A DNA stretch of 64,000 nucleotides, taken from contig JAEVHH010000003.1 in assembly GCA_017607445.1 (NCBI GenBank), positions 1,984,001 to 2,048,000 of the forward strand, given 5' to 3'. A model generated the notes under the pieces. That model saw nothing but the letters and a program-made list of their open reading frames with translations, did no database searches and was not told the origin of the DNA. The first letter of the stretch is position 1; every line of letters starts with the position of its first letter. This document shows positions 38,584 through 50,258 of the stretch, piece by piece. Made by a program: the position numbers and the translations under genes. Source of the stretch: Histoplasma ohiense (Eukaryota > Ascomycota > Eurotiomycetes > Onygenales > Ajellomycetaceae).

Positions 38584-40473
38584 CTATTGTGGCAGAATTC
38601 TCTTTCAATGATATAGTGGAGGAAAAAATTGAGTGTGATTGTATATAGTATTAATGAGCTTGTGAGTGTTATCAATAATTGTTATCAATTGTCATGTATT
38701 GTGAGTGTTACCAATAATTGTTATCAATTGTCATGTATTACATAATCATCAGAATGGGATCAAACTTGAGCTAAAATCATGATCAGTCCCAGGTCATGTT
38801 CTTATTTTTCATAGTCAGTCACTTTGCATGGAATAATAAATTTTGTTGATTTTATAATAGTCATGTTAGATCTAAATCTGATTCTTTTACACTCTATTTC
38901 TGAAAGTTTTGATCCCTTTACACTTCCATTCTGATTCTGGTCCCACTGGAAATCACGCCAAGAAATGGACTGGGACCAAATCAAACCAAACCAAATGTGA
39001 AATTCATGGTCCCACCGGCCAGCCTAAGGATTTCATTATTTCAAAGAGACTGACATTGATGAATATGATGTAATTTTGAGCATGCTGTGGTTGGAAGCTG
39101 TGAACTCTGATATCAATTGAATGTGAAGATGTTGAATCTATAGAAAAGCATCAAATATTAACCACATACATCTGAATACTGTCAAAGAATTCACAATACT
39201 AATTGATGATGGCAATATTATATTTACTGCCTTATCATTACAAGCTGTGAATGTAGCAACTGAGTCAAATATCTCAGATGATTATAATGATTATATTGAT
39301 ATATTCTGAGAAGATATATCTGATGTGAAACATGCATTTTATGATCATGCTATAGATCTCAAACCTGGCAAGAAACTCTTATACTGACTGATATATAACT
39401 TATCACCTCAGAAACTCTCTGTCCTCTGAGAATATATCAAAAAAATGTTAGAGAAGAATTGAATATATCTATTTAAGAGTCCAGTCAGTGCATCAGTATT
39501 ATTTGCACTGAAGAAAGATGAAACCCTGCATCTTTGTGTGAATTATTGAGAATTGAATGAAATAACAGTCAAGAATCAATATCCACTGCTCTTGATAAGT
39601 GAAATACTTGATAGATTAGCAGGTGTCAAAATATATACACAGCTGAACCTTAGAGACACATATCATAGAATTCACATACAAGCAGAGAATGAATGAAAAA
39701 CAGCATTTTGAACATGATATGAACACTTTGAATATCTAGTCTTATTTTTTGAGCTAATCAATGTCTCTGCAATCTTTCAATCTTATATCAACAAAGCCCT
39801 CAGCAATCTTTTAGACATATATTGTGTGGCTTATCTTGACAATATTGTAATCTATTCAAACATGCTTGACAAACATGTTGTCCATGTTAAGAACATGCTG
39901 GAATGGTTAAGATGATGGAGACTATATGTTAAACTTAGTAAGTGTATATTCCATGCAACAGAAATTGGATTTTTGAGTTTTGTGGTTATCACACAGAGCA
40001 TTACTGTTAAGAAACACCATGTCAATATGATTCTAGATTGATCAGAACCACAAACTATAAATGAATTGCAAATATTTCTAAAATTCATCAATTTCTATCA
40101 TTGATTCATATACAAGTTCTTGATAATAACAGCATCTCTGACTGAATTGTTAAAAGATTACAAAATGAAAAGAGGGAAGAATAATGTATCTGTTCAGTTA
40201 GATGAAAACTGCAAGCATGCAATTCTGCAGTTAAAAGAATGCTTTACAAAAACACTATTGTTGATTCATTTTGATCTGCAGTGAAAACTCCATATAGAAA
40301 TGAATGAATCTGATGTTGCAATCACCACAGTAATATCACAATTAATGAATAATGATCACTGACACTCAATTGTGTTTTGGTCTAGAAAGCTCACAGAAGC
40401 AGAAAGATGTTATCAAATATATAATCTAGAAATATTGTAAATTGTAGAAGCTTTCAGACAATGGCATTACTAT

Positions 40474-40744
40474 TGTAATAGATGCAACGGAGATATCTAT
40501 ATTAGAAAATAGCTATGTGGCGATAGAAGAACACAAAACACACCAGAATTAATAAGAATGGACATAGCACACAGCATCATAGACAGTCATAGGGCGTGGT
40601 GGTCGTCTATATAATACTCACTGATATCCATAGATATTAGAAGATCAGTGATTAGCTTTGAATAATAGAGATTGCTATCTTCTTAACATTCTATATGTGT
40701 ATTTCACACTACTCTCATAAGTACATCTAGAACCACCTCTTACA
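40474..40744 (+). repeat. solo LTR of a Gypsy-3 subfamily
   Basis: 271 bp, TGTAATAGAT...CTTACA, with perfect 5-bp duplication actat (40469-40473, 40745-40749). It is 37 bp longer than the Gypsy-3 LTRs because of a different central segment (about 40525-40605) that contains CpGs. It is inserted in the RNase H region of Gypsy-3. Confidence 0.92.
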
Positions 40745-41494
40745 ACTATCTACATAATATTTGTTTATTTGTTTGTATTGATTTAACATTTCAGAGAAAA
40801 TACAGACAGTATCTGTGTTTCAGAAGTCTTCTGAAGAGTATGAAGATGTGCTACACTGAAGAGATTTCTATATACATAGAGAGAGAGAAAACAGAATTTA
40901 GATGACAACTCTTGAGAAGATTCAGCTCATTGAAAAGCATTTTTCTGAACTGTGTATCTATTTCTGACTCAATGAAGAATCATTTATGATGAAGTTATAG
41001 TGTGATTTCTGAGAGGATCTTCACTGTTGTGTCTGAAAGATTTTATAGTGAATGAAAAGAGATAACTCTCTCAGTTGATCTGAGAACTGTCTGCACTTCT
41101 AACAACAGAAAAAAGATAGATGAGATAGATAAAAGAAAAAAAGAAAAAATAAATATTCTGAAAAGAAAAATAAAGAGAAGAGTGAAGAAAAGACTGTGTC
41201 ATCTGTGATATCTTACAGTCACATAATCTGACACAAGTCTGAAGAAAGAGAGAGAAGAGAACACTGAAGAAGATTGTGAGAGAAAAGAAATAAAGAGAGA
41301 CAGAGAAAGCAGTGAGAAAAAAGAAGAAAAATATTTAAGTCAATAGAGATCAGAATCAGTGAAGAAAAGCAAAGCAGAGTGTGTATAGATACTGTGCTGA
41401 CAGCTGAGAGTATATCAACTGAGTCAGTATACAGACTGTACTGATTACATCACAGCTAGTTGAAACAAATGAGTCAATCATACTGATTGAATCA

Positions 41495-41710
41495 TTTGTA
41501 TCAGTTGAATTGATTGAACTGATTGTATCAATTGTATCAATTGTACTGTTTGTACTGTTTGTACTGATTGAATCAGTTGAACTGATTGTATCATTTGTAC
41601 TGATTGAATTGATTGAGCTGATTGTACTGATTGAACTGATTGTATTGTTTATACTGATTGCATTGATTGAATCTATTGTACTGATCAAATCAATTGTACT
41701 GAATATTGTG
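41495..41710 (-). repeat. minisatellite with tcaatcagt-type units in LINE-3
   Basis: On the plus strand this reads as repeated gattgaact/gattgtact nonamers, the complement of the LINE-1 and LINE-2 blocks, with its own unit order. Confidence 0.85.
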
Positions 41711-42666
41711 CTATCTGTACCATCTGTATAGACTTGGAACTGCTGTAAGAGACTGTCAGATGATGTGTGTTCAAATGACTGTGTTATCTCATGCAGTACT
41801 GTGTGTAGAACTGTGTGTGGTCAAGCAGTTCTACAAAGTCTGTAGAGATCAGAGACTCTAGATAGACAACAGCTATTGTCTGATTGTATGACTATACTAC
41901 TGATCTTTTGAATCAGTGAGAAAAGTGTCTCTGTGAGTGTTGACAGAGTATCAAATGCTTTGAGTTTTTATTGTATTCACAGATATAGATGAGTCTTGCA
42001 TCTGTATGTTGAAAGCATCTGTGATATCAGAAGAAGTTCTTATGAGAGAAGTGAAGTGCAAATCAACAGTGAAGAATATACTCTGATATAGTGAGCTCTG
42101 AAAAGATTTTTATTTGATATTTCATAGTCAGTCTGCTGAATCTTCAGCTCTGATATCAGTCAGAGAGTTTTACACAGACTCTGTTTCATCACTTCCACTC
42201 TGTCTCTTGACTGAGCTGCTTGGCCACTGTGTGGACCCCACTGACTGTGGGCATGACCTTGAGTCCATAGGCTGGAGCTGCAGTAGATGTAGACTGGCCG
42301 GTGGGATCATGAATTTCACATTTGATTGGTTTGATTTGATTCCAGTCCATTTCTTGGCGTGATTTCCAGTGGGACCAGGATCAGAATGAGAGTGTAAAGA
42401 GATCAAAACTTTCAGAAATGAATTGTAAAAGAACCAGATTTAGATCTAATATGACTATTATGAAATCAACAAAATTTATTATTTCATGCAAAGTGACTGA
42501 CTATGAAAAATAAGAACATGATCTGAGACTGATTATCATTTTAGCTCAAGTTTGGTCCCATTCTGATGATTATGTAATACATGACAATTGGTAACAATTA
42601 TTGGTAACACTCACAATACATGACAATTGATAACAATTATTGATAACACTCACAAGCTCATTAATA

Positions 42667-45066
42667 CTATATACAATCATACTCAATTTTTTCCTCCATT
42701 ATATCATTGAAAGAGAATTCTGTCACAATAGAATTCTTATCAACAATTTCTTTTTCTTTTCTATGCTTAATCATCATCAATTTCTTTACAGTTTCTTCTT
42801 GCAATTGATTACAACAATAGTGACAAATATCTCAACTTGAGTTAAACTTTCTCTTCATACCAACTTCTGTCAATGGAATTGTCAGAATATTGTGTGTCAT
42901 CATTGTCACTGTTGAGTACTGACTGCTGATCATCCTCCATGGATCTAAAATAGATTTTTCTTTGATATTAACAGAATCATTATATAGATAGCAGTCAAAT
43001 TCAGTATTGTAAGAATTTTATTTGCTCAGATTTTCAGCAGCAATCAACAAGTGCAAATTCTTAATCAATAAATATTAGTAACAGATTAATATCAATATCT
43101 CAGTGAGTATTATAAAAAACAAAGTTACTAATCAAAGAATCATACTCTATTGACTCTTCAATTTGTATATTATTCTGTTCATATTGTTGATAGTTGTTGT
43201 TGTAGTATGTCTGAGCTATATCAATATAGATTTGTTGTTCTTCTGCTGTTCAATCCCTGGAAGTATATGCATTGATTCAATGAGAGGAATCAAGTACAGC
43301 AGCAACAGTATAGTAATCAGCAAATGATTGATTGATTCTCATATAATACTCTGCAAATTTGTCTTGAGCTCTTTCAATTGCTGCAGAAATAACTCTATTT
43401 CAGAATTGCTCTTCTCATATATGAATTATCTGAGTTTTCAAATGAGTAAATAAACTGTTGTATATTCATCAAGAAGCTTGCATCATTGATGTTACTGTAA
43501 TAGACACAGTCTTTGTTGTTTTGTAAAAGATAAACAACAGTTCAACAATATATTTTAACTGTGCTCACTCTGTATCAAAAAGTTTCAGAGCATGAATCTT
43601 CTCTCACTCAGAATTCTGAACTCAATGATTTACAGCATCTTTTAATTGAAGTGCTTGAACTGTCATCTTATAAATAGAACTCCACTGTGTTTGAACATCT
43701 TGTATCATATTAAGAGACAGAACTGAGCTGTGTGTGGCTTGAATATTGTGAAATTGTTGTTGTTGTTTGAGAGAAGTACTGATTGCATTGACAATGTGAC
43801 AAATCTAAAAAAGATAATGAGATAGTTAGCAAATTGATCAATTTTCACTGAAGCATTATCAAATATCATTATCTTGCAAAGAATTGATGAGAATGTGATG
43901 TGAGTAACAATTTCAACATCATTCTCATCAAAACAACTGATCAGTTCTGTGTTTTCAGATTCAATATTCAGACCTTTAATCAATGCTTGAACAACAAGCT
44001 AAATAATATATACAATACAGAGAATATGTTCATATTTATCATTTCATCCATACAATATCAGTTTTTGTTTCAGACTCTGCATTATAGTCAAGTTGTTTGC
44101 TGTGTTGTCTGTTGTGATTGTGAGAAGATCTGACAAAATATCTCAGTAATTATTTTTAATAATTGTCATAAGAACATCAGTCATATATTCATCTGTATGA
44201 CTGCTCTTCAATTGTTCAAAGTCAATCAATTTCTCTTTATAATTTCAATTCTCATCAATAAAATAACAAACTGCACTCAAAAAGAATAGATTGTTGATGT
44301 TTGTTCATACATTCACTGTCAGTAATATCTTCTGTTGTTTCTTCAACAGAAGTCCAAGTTGTCACATATCATTGTTGTAATGTGTATTCAGAGAAGAGTG
44401 GAGACTGGATTGATGAGGAATTTAAATATATGAATTAAGTATTTGAAGTAAAATTCAAAATTCCGAGTTTTCAACAGCATGCAGTGGAAGATTCAAGAAT
44501 ATATATAGATATAGAAGTTGTTTTCAAAAGTTGTCTGATGAAAGAGTTGGAATTGAAAGATCAGTATCAGTTCATTGTTGTTTTCACATGTTTTCCTGCA
44601 AATTAGTACATAAGCATTACCAAATATTGTTATTATTAATAAGAGTAGATGATATAAGTATCAGTTTATGAAGAATATTCTGATGTTTTTCTCTAAGCTG
44701 TAGATAATCAGCAGATTTCAAATGTTGTGTGATTTCTTCTGATCCATGTCCACTTCAGAATGGATGTTTTTGTATGAAGTTGCAATGATTACAGCAGAGA
44801 AATGACTCTTCAGTGATCTTCACAGCAACTTGTTGAAAGTTTTTTCATAGATCTTCTCATTGTCTATACTGACTTTTTCATAGATTGCATTGTTTTTCAT
44901 CATCAAGAAAAAAGAAAGTGTGCATCTATCAGATTTGAAAAAGCTCATCTTATAAGAACTTGTAAACAATATAAATCATTTGATTCACTCTTATTTCTAT
45001 AAGATCTTGAATCTTCATTAAAGAAGGTGATGAATTCTCTGATTCAGCAATTACTGAAGTTGCCAT
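42667..45066 (-). pseudogene. hAT-1b transposase
   Basis: 2400 nt from ATG (45064-45066) to TAG (42667-42669). The DNAANN-type core, ALIKGLNIESENTE and the C-terminal region match hAT-1a. The intron is at about 43805-43872, but its donor dinucleotide is AT instead of GT. Several TGA stops occur. The BED finger is read from about 44690-44800 on the complement. Confidence 0.88.
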
Positions 45067-45585
45067 GATGAATATAAATGATGAGAAATTATGTGTGGAA
45101 TGAATTCTGAGAATAATAAAGTTAAGAAATTTGTTGAGTTTTTTTTTACTCTCTTTTCATTAACCCACTCTAATTGGTTAGAACACTAGTAGAATATATT
45201 TATAAACAACAACAAAATTATGATAAAATAGAAAAGAATGATAATTAAAATATTAAAGATATTATTAAGATTTATAAGTATTGAAAAGTTGATTCATTAG
45301 ATATATTATCTATCTCTAATATATCACAATTCTGCAGTATGAATTTATCACCTTTCATTGTTTACTGATACTATATGTAAAGTCACACACACCTTACAGT
45401 ATACATACACATATATATATATATATATATCATGAGCATAATATCACTACAATAATATATTCTCACAACAAAGAATTGCATAATGTAAAATATCAAATAA
45501 AAAATTTGTAATCTCTGACAGATAATAATACAATTAATTTAATAAAAATATTAAAAAATAAATATGTAAAAAAAAAAATTTTTTC

Positions 45586-46497
45586 TTAGATTATTTTCTC
45601 TTCTTCTTCAACTTTCTTCTTCTTCTTCTTCTTTTTCTTCTTCTTCTTCTCTTTCTCTTTCTCTTCATTCATCACAATTCAATTCTTCTCTTTCTTCTTC
45701 TCTCTCTTCTTCTTCTTCTTATTTAAGGAAACAATCACCTCAAAACCCTTCTCAGCTATCTTCTCAGATGAGAGAGGATTTTTCTCTCTTTTCATCAGAT
45801 TCATTTGAGCTTCAAATTTCTGCATCTTCTGATCTGCTGTTTCAGATTCTATCTCTGCAGTAAGCAAATTAGCATGCTCAGAAAGCAATGCTGTCTTCTC
45901 AATATTCTGCATCATTGAGTGTATACAAAATCTAAACAAGGTCTCAATGCTCTGATTCTCTTCAGAAGCCTGCTAATCAATTAAACAATAGAATTGTTAT
46001 CAAAAAGTATTATCAATGAATATATCCAAAATACAATCTATCAGCTTGAGCTTTTTTGTCTTGCAGACAAACACATCTTCAATCTTCTTCTAACAGTATT
46101 TTTTTACAGTCATCATCTTCTCAGTTCTTTCTCTTTTCATCTTGATCTCAAATCATTTCTGTGAGCACTTCTGATTTCAGCACTGCTGTATGAGCAACTC
46201 CACTGCTTTCTTCTTCAACTTCTTATATATTGAGCCATCAGCATCATTTCTTTCATAATATTAGTCAAATTTCAGCAGAAGTGTTACTCAAAATCATTAT
46301 CAATCTACTTCATTATAAAGTTTTTTCAAGACAATATGATGTATCTTGCAGTCAGTCTCTTCACACTTGAAGGATTCTTTCTCTTCCCTCTCAAGATGAT
46401 GGCAGTGCTCATATGTCTTGATGATATGCAGAGCCATCAAATGTTTCTTGAAGAGAGAGACAGATATATTTTCAGCAGAAGAGAGAGAGAGAAACAT
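45586..46497 (-). pseudogene. hAT-1b gene Y
   Basis: 912 nt, homologous to 28734-29639. The first segment is open (MFLSLSSAENISVSLFKKHL) and the coiled-coil segment is open at 45679-45939 (MMQNIEKTALLSEHANLL). It ends in Lys/Glu-rich sequence at TAA 45586-45588. Both copies keep the same two open segments although stops accumulated elsewhere. Function unknown. Confidence 0.55.
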
Positions 46498-47093
46498 ATT
46501 CTAATTATAATGATGAAGATTTCTAGAGAAAATAATATATTCTTTTTATAAGTTACTATCCACACAGAAATATGATGGGAAGAACAGAGATATATCAAAG
46601 AATTCAAGAAAAAAGAAAATCTACTTCTATATGTTATAGAAAATTACATATCTTATAGCAACACTGTTTGCATTTTTATGTTACTTGTTGATATTGCATG
46701 CTGCATGCACTCTGCAAGTTATATTATGACTGAATGTAGATGAGATGTTTCTTTGTTGCTATTGAGATTATTTGTATATACAATCTTCTGATTTAATATT
46801 CACATATGTTTTTCTTTTTCTTTGTTCTTTCTCTCTTCTCTCTCTAACCCATCATAATTCTGCAGTAGTATGTTAACTATTAAAAGCAATATGAATATCT
46901 CAATGTTTTCTGTGAATAAATACTGATTGATTGATTGATTCTATCTAGCAAATTCATTGCCACAAGTCTCTGTTCTTCCCTCTCTGAAATCTACACATCT
47001 ATTCTCTGTGCTCATTCCCTCTCATTTTCTGATTTCTCTTCTCTTGCTTCTCAATTCCTTCTCTCTTGCTTCTTAATTTCTCCCCTCTCTTCA

Positions 47094-47700
47094 ATGAAAA
47101 AAATGGTCTGTGATAAGGGTATCTCTCATCAGAGAGCAATGCCAACAACTGCTGCTTTCTGCAAAGCAGCATATGAGCAGCAAGTGGCAGAGTGAGAAGC
47201 AGTCTGAGCTCATCATCACAAGCAGCATTTCAATGCTTGCTGTGCTGTGTGAAAGATATGCAACCCCCACTCTCATATGAAAAAAGTGAATAAGCAGAGT
47301 ATGAAATTCAAAGTAATGCTTTTTGATAATACTAGATACTGATATGAAAGTAGAAGCTATCTGTGAGATCTGTTATTATCAGAAGTCTGAGAATCTCATT
47401 TTCTTCAAGGCTATGTTTACATATTTTGTCTGAGAGATTGATGAGAAGAAGTATTGCTTTCAGTGTTCTGCTCTCAATACTCTTCAAATTGCTGTGGAGA
47501 CAATGTTGATCACACTTTTTGAGTGTATGATATCATGTGAAAACAGATGTAACAATATCTCACTAATCATTTCATAGATAGTCTTAAGACTATGATTCAT
47601 TGTGAGCAGATGACTCTCACTGTGAGGGATATTAGATTGATGATGGAGATTGCTGAAGGATTGAGTAGTAATTTTTTTGACAATTATAGATTGAACAAAT
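47094..47700 (+). pseudogene. hAT-1b gene X (accessory ORF opposite to the transposase)
   Basis: One frame runs from the ATG at 47094 to about 47700 with no frameshift. Its stops are mainly TGA, where CGA (Arg) or TGG (Trp) is likely. Visible segments: KKMVCDKGISHQRAMPTTAA, HHHKQHFNACCAV, NKQSMKFKVMLFDNTRY, and the C-terminal LTVRDIRLMMEIAEGLSSN. About 200 residues. It matches no family I know. It lies between the left subterminal region and gene Y, pointing away from gene Y. Confidence 0.5.
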
Positions 47701-48167
47701 GAGTTTTGTTTTATTTTTATTTTTTTTTTCATTATTTTTTTTTTGCTGGAGATTTTTGTTTTTTTTTTTTTATAATATTCTCAGTTGTTGTTTTTGTTTT
47801 TGTTTTTTAATTTTCAAAATGCCTACAGACATATAATGATATTTCTGTTGTGACATCAAAAAGATAACAATATTTGGTAATGCTCACATCATAATTAGCT
47901 ACCATCCAGCATAAAGGTCTATGTATTATGTAATTATGAGTAAGTCATGGTCCCATTTGATTCCATTTTGTAAAATGGGACCAAACAGAACTGTGACCCA
48001 AATCTAAATATTTCTCATAAACAGTGAAATGAAACCAGAGCTATAATACAAACAGTGTAAAGTGACTGGTTTGAAAAACAATATATGAGACCAAAATCAA
48101 AATATACAAGAATGGGACCAACACTAAAATTGGTCATGATTCCATGCACAGTCACATGGTCAGTCTA
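47700..48167 (-). repeat. hAT-1b end: A/T tract, palindrome and GGTCCCA motifs
   Basis: T-rich tracts (47705-47815), then the inverted repeat around 47950-47995 (tcccattt...aaatggga) and GGTCCCA or its complement at several places to the terminal repeat. Equivalent to 20356-20860. Confidence 0.65.
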
Positions 48168-50258
48168 AGTAGATGAGACTGTCTGCTTAGTCAGATGATC
48201 TGCTTTCTCATTGCCCTCTATTTTCATATGCTCAGAAGCTCTATCTATATAATAGCAGACATTCAATAACTGTTTTATCTGATCATGTCAATCTTCAACA
48301 CTTCATGATGACAAAGCAGCTAAATGAATGTCAGATTCATTGAATGAAAATACTCTCAGTATTCAATTTTGAAATAGAGCATTATTCTGAGAAAAATAAT
48401 TCTGCAGATGTATCAAGTTGTTGTTCAGATTTTGTAAAACATACAGCTCTCTTAACAGAGCTCTCTATTCTACAAGAGAAACTGTGTAAGAGGATTTTTA
48501 AATCACTAAAGATAAAAGAAAATACAAAGTTAGATCAATGTATCACAATGATGCAAAAAAATCTATAAGCTAATGAAAATTGTTGAGTGAAGAAATCTGT
48601 AGTTGTTGATGACAACAACTTCTGCAGAATAAAGAACACATCTGCAGATAAAAATGAGATTGCAGATGTTATAAGATTAGATTTAGAGACTCTGATGCTA
48701 TAAATTCTAGCTGTTAAGATATTTGAGTCTGAGACAGTCTATTGTGAAGAGATAACTGAATCTATCATTGAACTCTTGCTGTAAGCTCAGAATAGAGACA
48801 CTAATATATCTGATCTTTGCAGAAGACTAGAGATGAGTGATACTAGTGTAGATAATTATTCAATCTAAGCAGTAGATAAAGATGATCTGCTCAGAAAAAA
48901 TGATAAAATCTATATATCACAAGACAAAGTTATAAGACATGAAATAATGAAAATAAATCACAATGATCTCCAAGATGATTATTTTGGACATGACAAAATC
49001 ATTGAAGCAATCAAACACAAGTACTTGTTACATGATATGAGTGATGAGATTGCAGAATATGTGAGAACTTGTGATGTTTGTCAATATATCAAGATACCAC
49101 AGCACAAGCTGTATAGATTGCTACAATCACATTCAGTGTCAGATAAAAAATAGCATACAATTAGCATGAACTTTATTGAAGATCTGTCAGATAATAAAAA
49201 GAGAAGTCAAATCTATAATACTATTGTTGTATTTGTTGATTTATTTATCAAATGAGTCATAATTGTGTTCATATCTTCAGAGCTAGATGCAGAAGAACTT
49301 GCAGACATTATTGTATGAAGAATTGCAAAGAACTTTGATCTATCTGTGAACATTATTAACAACTGAGATTCATTAATAAATAGCAAGTTTTGATCAACAT
49401 TATGTTATTTGCTTTATGTTCAACAAAAATTATTGACAGCTTTCCACCTGCAAACTGATGATCAGACAGAATGATTGAATCCAATGATTGAACATTATCT
49501 TTGCATATGTTGCAGCTATCAACAAGATAATTGAATAGAGTGAATATCTCTGATGCAATGAGCATACAATAATGTCTTTCATACCACAATCAAAATGACA
49601 TTATCTCAAGCAATGATCAATCAATCAACTGAACTCTGTATAGATATGGAACTCTCAAGCACTGATGCATCAAAGTCAGCAGTAGAACAAGTGGAACAAA
49701 TGAAGCAAGTAGAAAATAAAATTTGATAATGTCTAGAAGCTGTCAAAGTAGCTGAGAAAAAGTATTATAATCAGTATCATATATTAAAAAACTTTAAGAT
49801 AGAGAACTGAATAATGCTGTGTGCAAAAATTATATTCATCTTACAACTCTCATTCAAACTAGATCATTGATTTTTGAATCTCTTTCAAATAATTGATATC
49901 CATGATATGCAGATGTACAAACTGAAACTTATATTATAATATAAAGAAATTCATTCTGTATTCCATATTTCCCTTCTTGAATCATATCATGTGCACAACA
50001 GACAAATCCCACAAGCAGAACTGATAATTATAGATGTGTAAGAGAAATAAAAAGTTGAAGCTATATTAGATAAGTGTCAGTACTGTGGTCAAACACAATA
50101 TCTTGTCAAATGAAAGAATTGTACAGACACAGATAACTCTTGAGAATCTGAGAAGAACTTGATAAACAGTCAGAAGTACTTGAAACAGTTTAATAAAATC
50201 TATCAGAAATCAGTCAGTAAACAAAAATGAAGAAGATAATAATGACTGCTGAATATAC

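Larger units (their letters stand above)
30159..38648 (+). pseudogene. hAT-1a transposase (BED finger, hAT catalytic and dimerisation domains), split by Gypsy-2b
   Basis: ATG at 30159 (MATSAIAESGNSSP) to TAG at 38646-38648. Without Gypsy-2b and the duplicated 5 bp the span is exactly 2400 nt, the same as in hAT-1b. A BED-type zinc finger is encoded near 30420-30530 (FLCCNHCNSIQ ... EEITQHLKSADC). The catalytic core includes LLAIMTDNAANNL (about 31098-31140) and AYVIQFVVQALIKGLDI. The C-terminal dimerisation region reads MACDILTIPLTEVGMKRKF (about 32326-32382) and ends after the insertion (VAEFSFNDIVEEKIECD). A canonical 68-nt intron lies at 31353-31420. The protein would cut and paste hAT-family ends; this copy has stops. 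Confidence 0.88.
20356..39026 (+). mobile_element. hAT-1a, hAT-family DNA transposon (contains LINE-2 and Gypsy-2b)
   Basis: The ends are imperfect terminal inverted repeats, TAGACTGGCCG on the left and its partner TAGGCTGGCCG (inverted) on the right. They are flanked by the 8-bp duplication aggatttc (20348-20355, 39027-39034), the length expected for hAT. Removing LINE-2 and Gypsy-2b leaves 633 + 4808 + 438 = 5879 bp, against 5878 bp for copy hAT-1b. It carries, relative to the transposase, an antisense gene X, a sense gene Y and the BED-finger transposase. It is inserted in Gypsy-3 pol. Confidence 0.96.
42290..48167 (-). mobile_element. hAT-1b, uninterrupted hAT element inserted in LINE-3
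   Basis: 5878 bp, ends TAGACTGGCCG (42290) and CAGTCTA (48167), with perfect 8-bp duplication agtagatg (42282-42289, 48168-48175). It is collinear with hAT-1a and shows both of that copy's insertion sites empty. On the minus strand the transposase is at 42667-45066, gene Y at 45586-46497; gene X is on the plus strand at 47094-47700. Confidence 0.96.
40760..48240 (-). mobile_element. LINE-3: 5'-truncated LINE (contains hAT-1b)
   Basis: The minus-strand 3' end of the same LINE family: tail at 40760, minisatellite at 41495-41710, RNase H end up to 42289, then hAT-1b, then 65 bp more LINE (48176-48240). Without hAT-1b it is 1595 bp. The 14-bp duplication is ctatctacataata (40746-40759) and ctatctatataata (48241-48254), differing by one C/T. 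5' truncation is normal for LINE insertion. Confidence 0.92.
20161..50221 (+). pseudogene. Gypsy-3 pol, in pieces around three nested insertions
   Basis: Protease starts near 20161 (MLVNSDVNVNFISHI; the active-site Asp of an LVDS-type motif reads Asn). After hAT-1a the frame resumes at 39035. RT at 39380-40060 carries YLDN at 39832-39843 instead of YLDD. RNase H is cut near 40473 by the solo LTR and LINE-3 and resumes at 48255 (SRHSITVLSDHANLQHF). The integrase zinc domain is near 48950-49110 with an intact CDVC pair (RTCDVCQYIK). The integrase core is at 49150-49480. A chromodomain lies near 50040-50200 (KVEAILDKCQYCGQTQYLVK). Stops are mostly TGA in place of Trp. Confidence 0.88.

Noticed and set aside
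42170..42406. Minus- and plus-strand ORFs across the LINE-3/hAT-1b junction
   Set aside because: They span an insertion junction with target duplication and mix two elements, so they are not a real fused gene.
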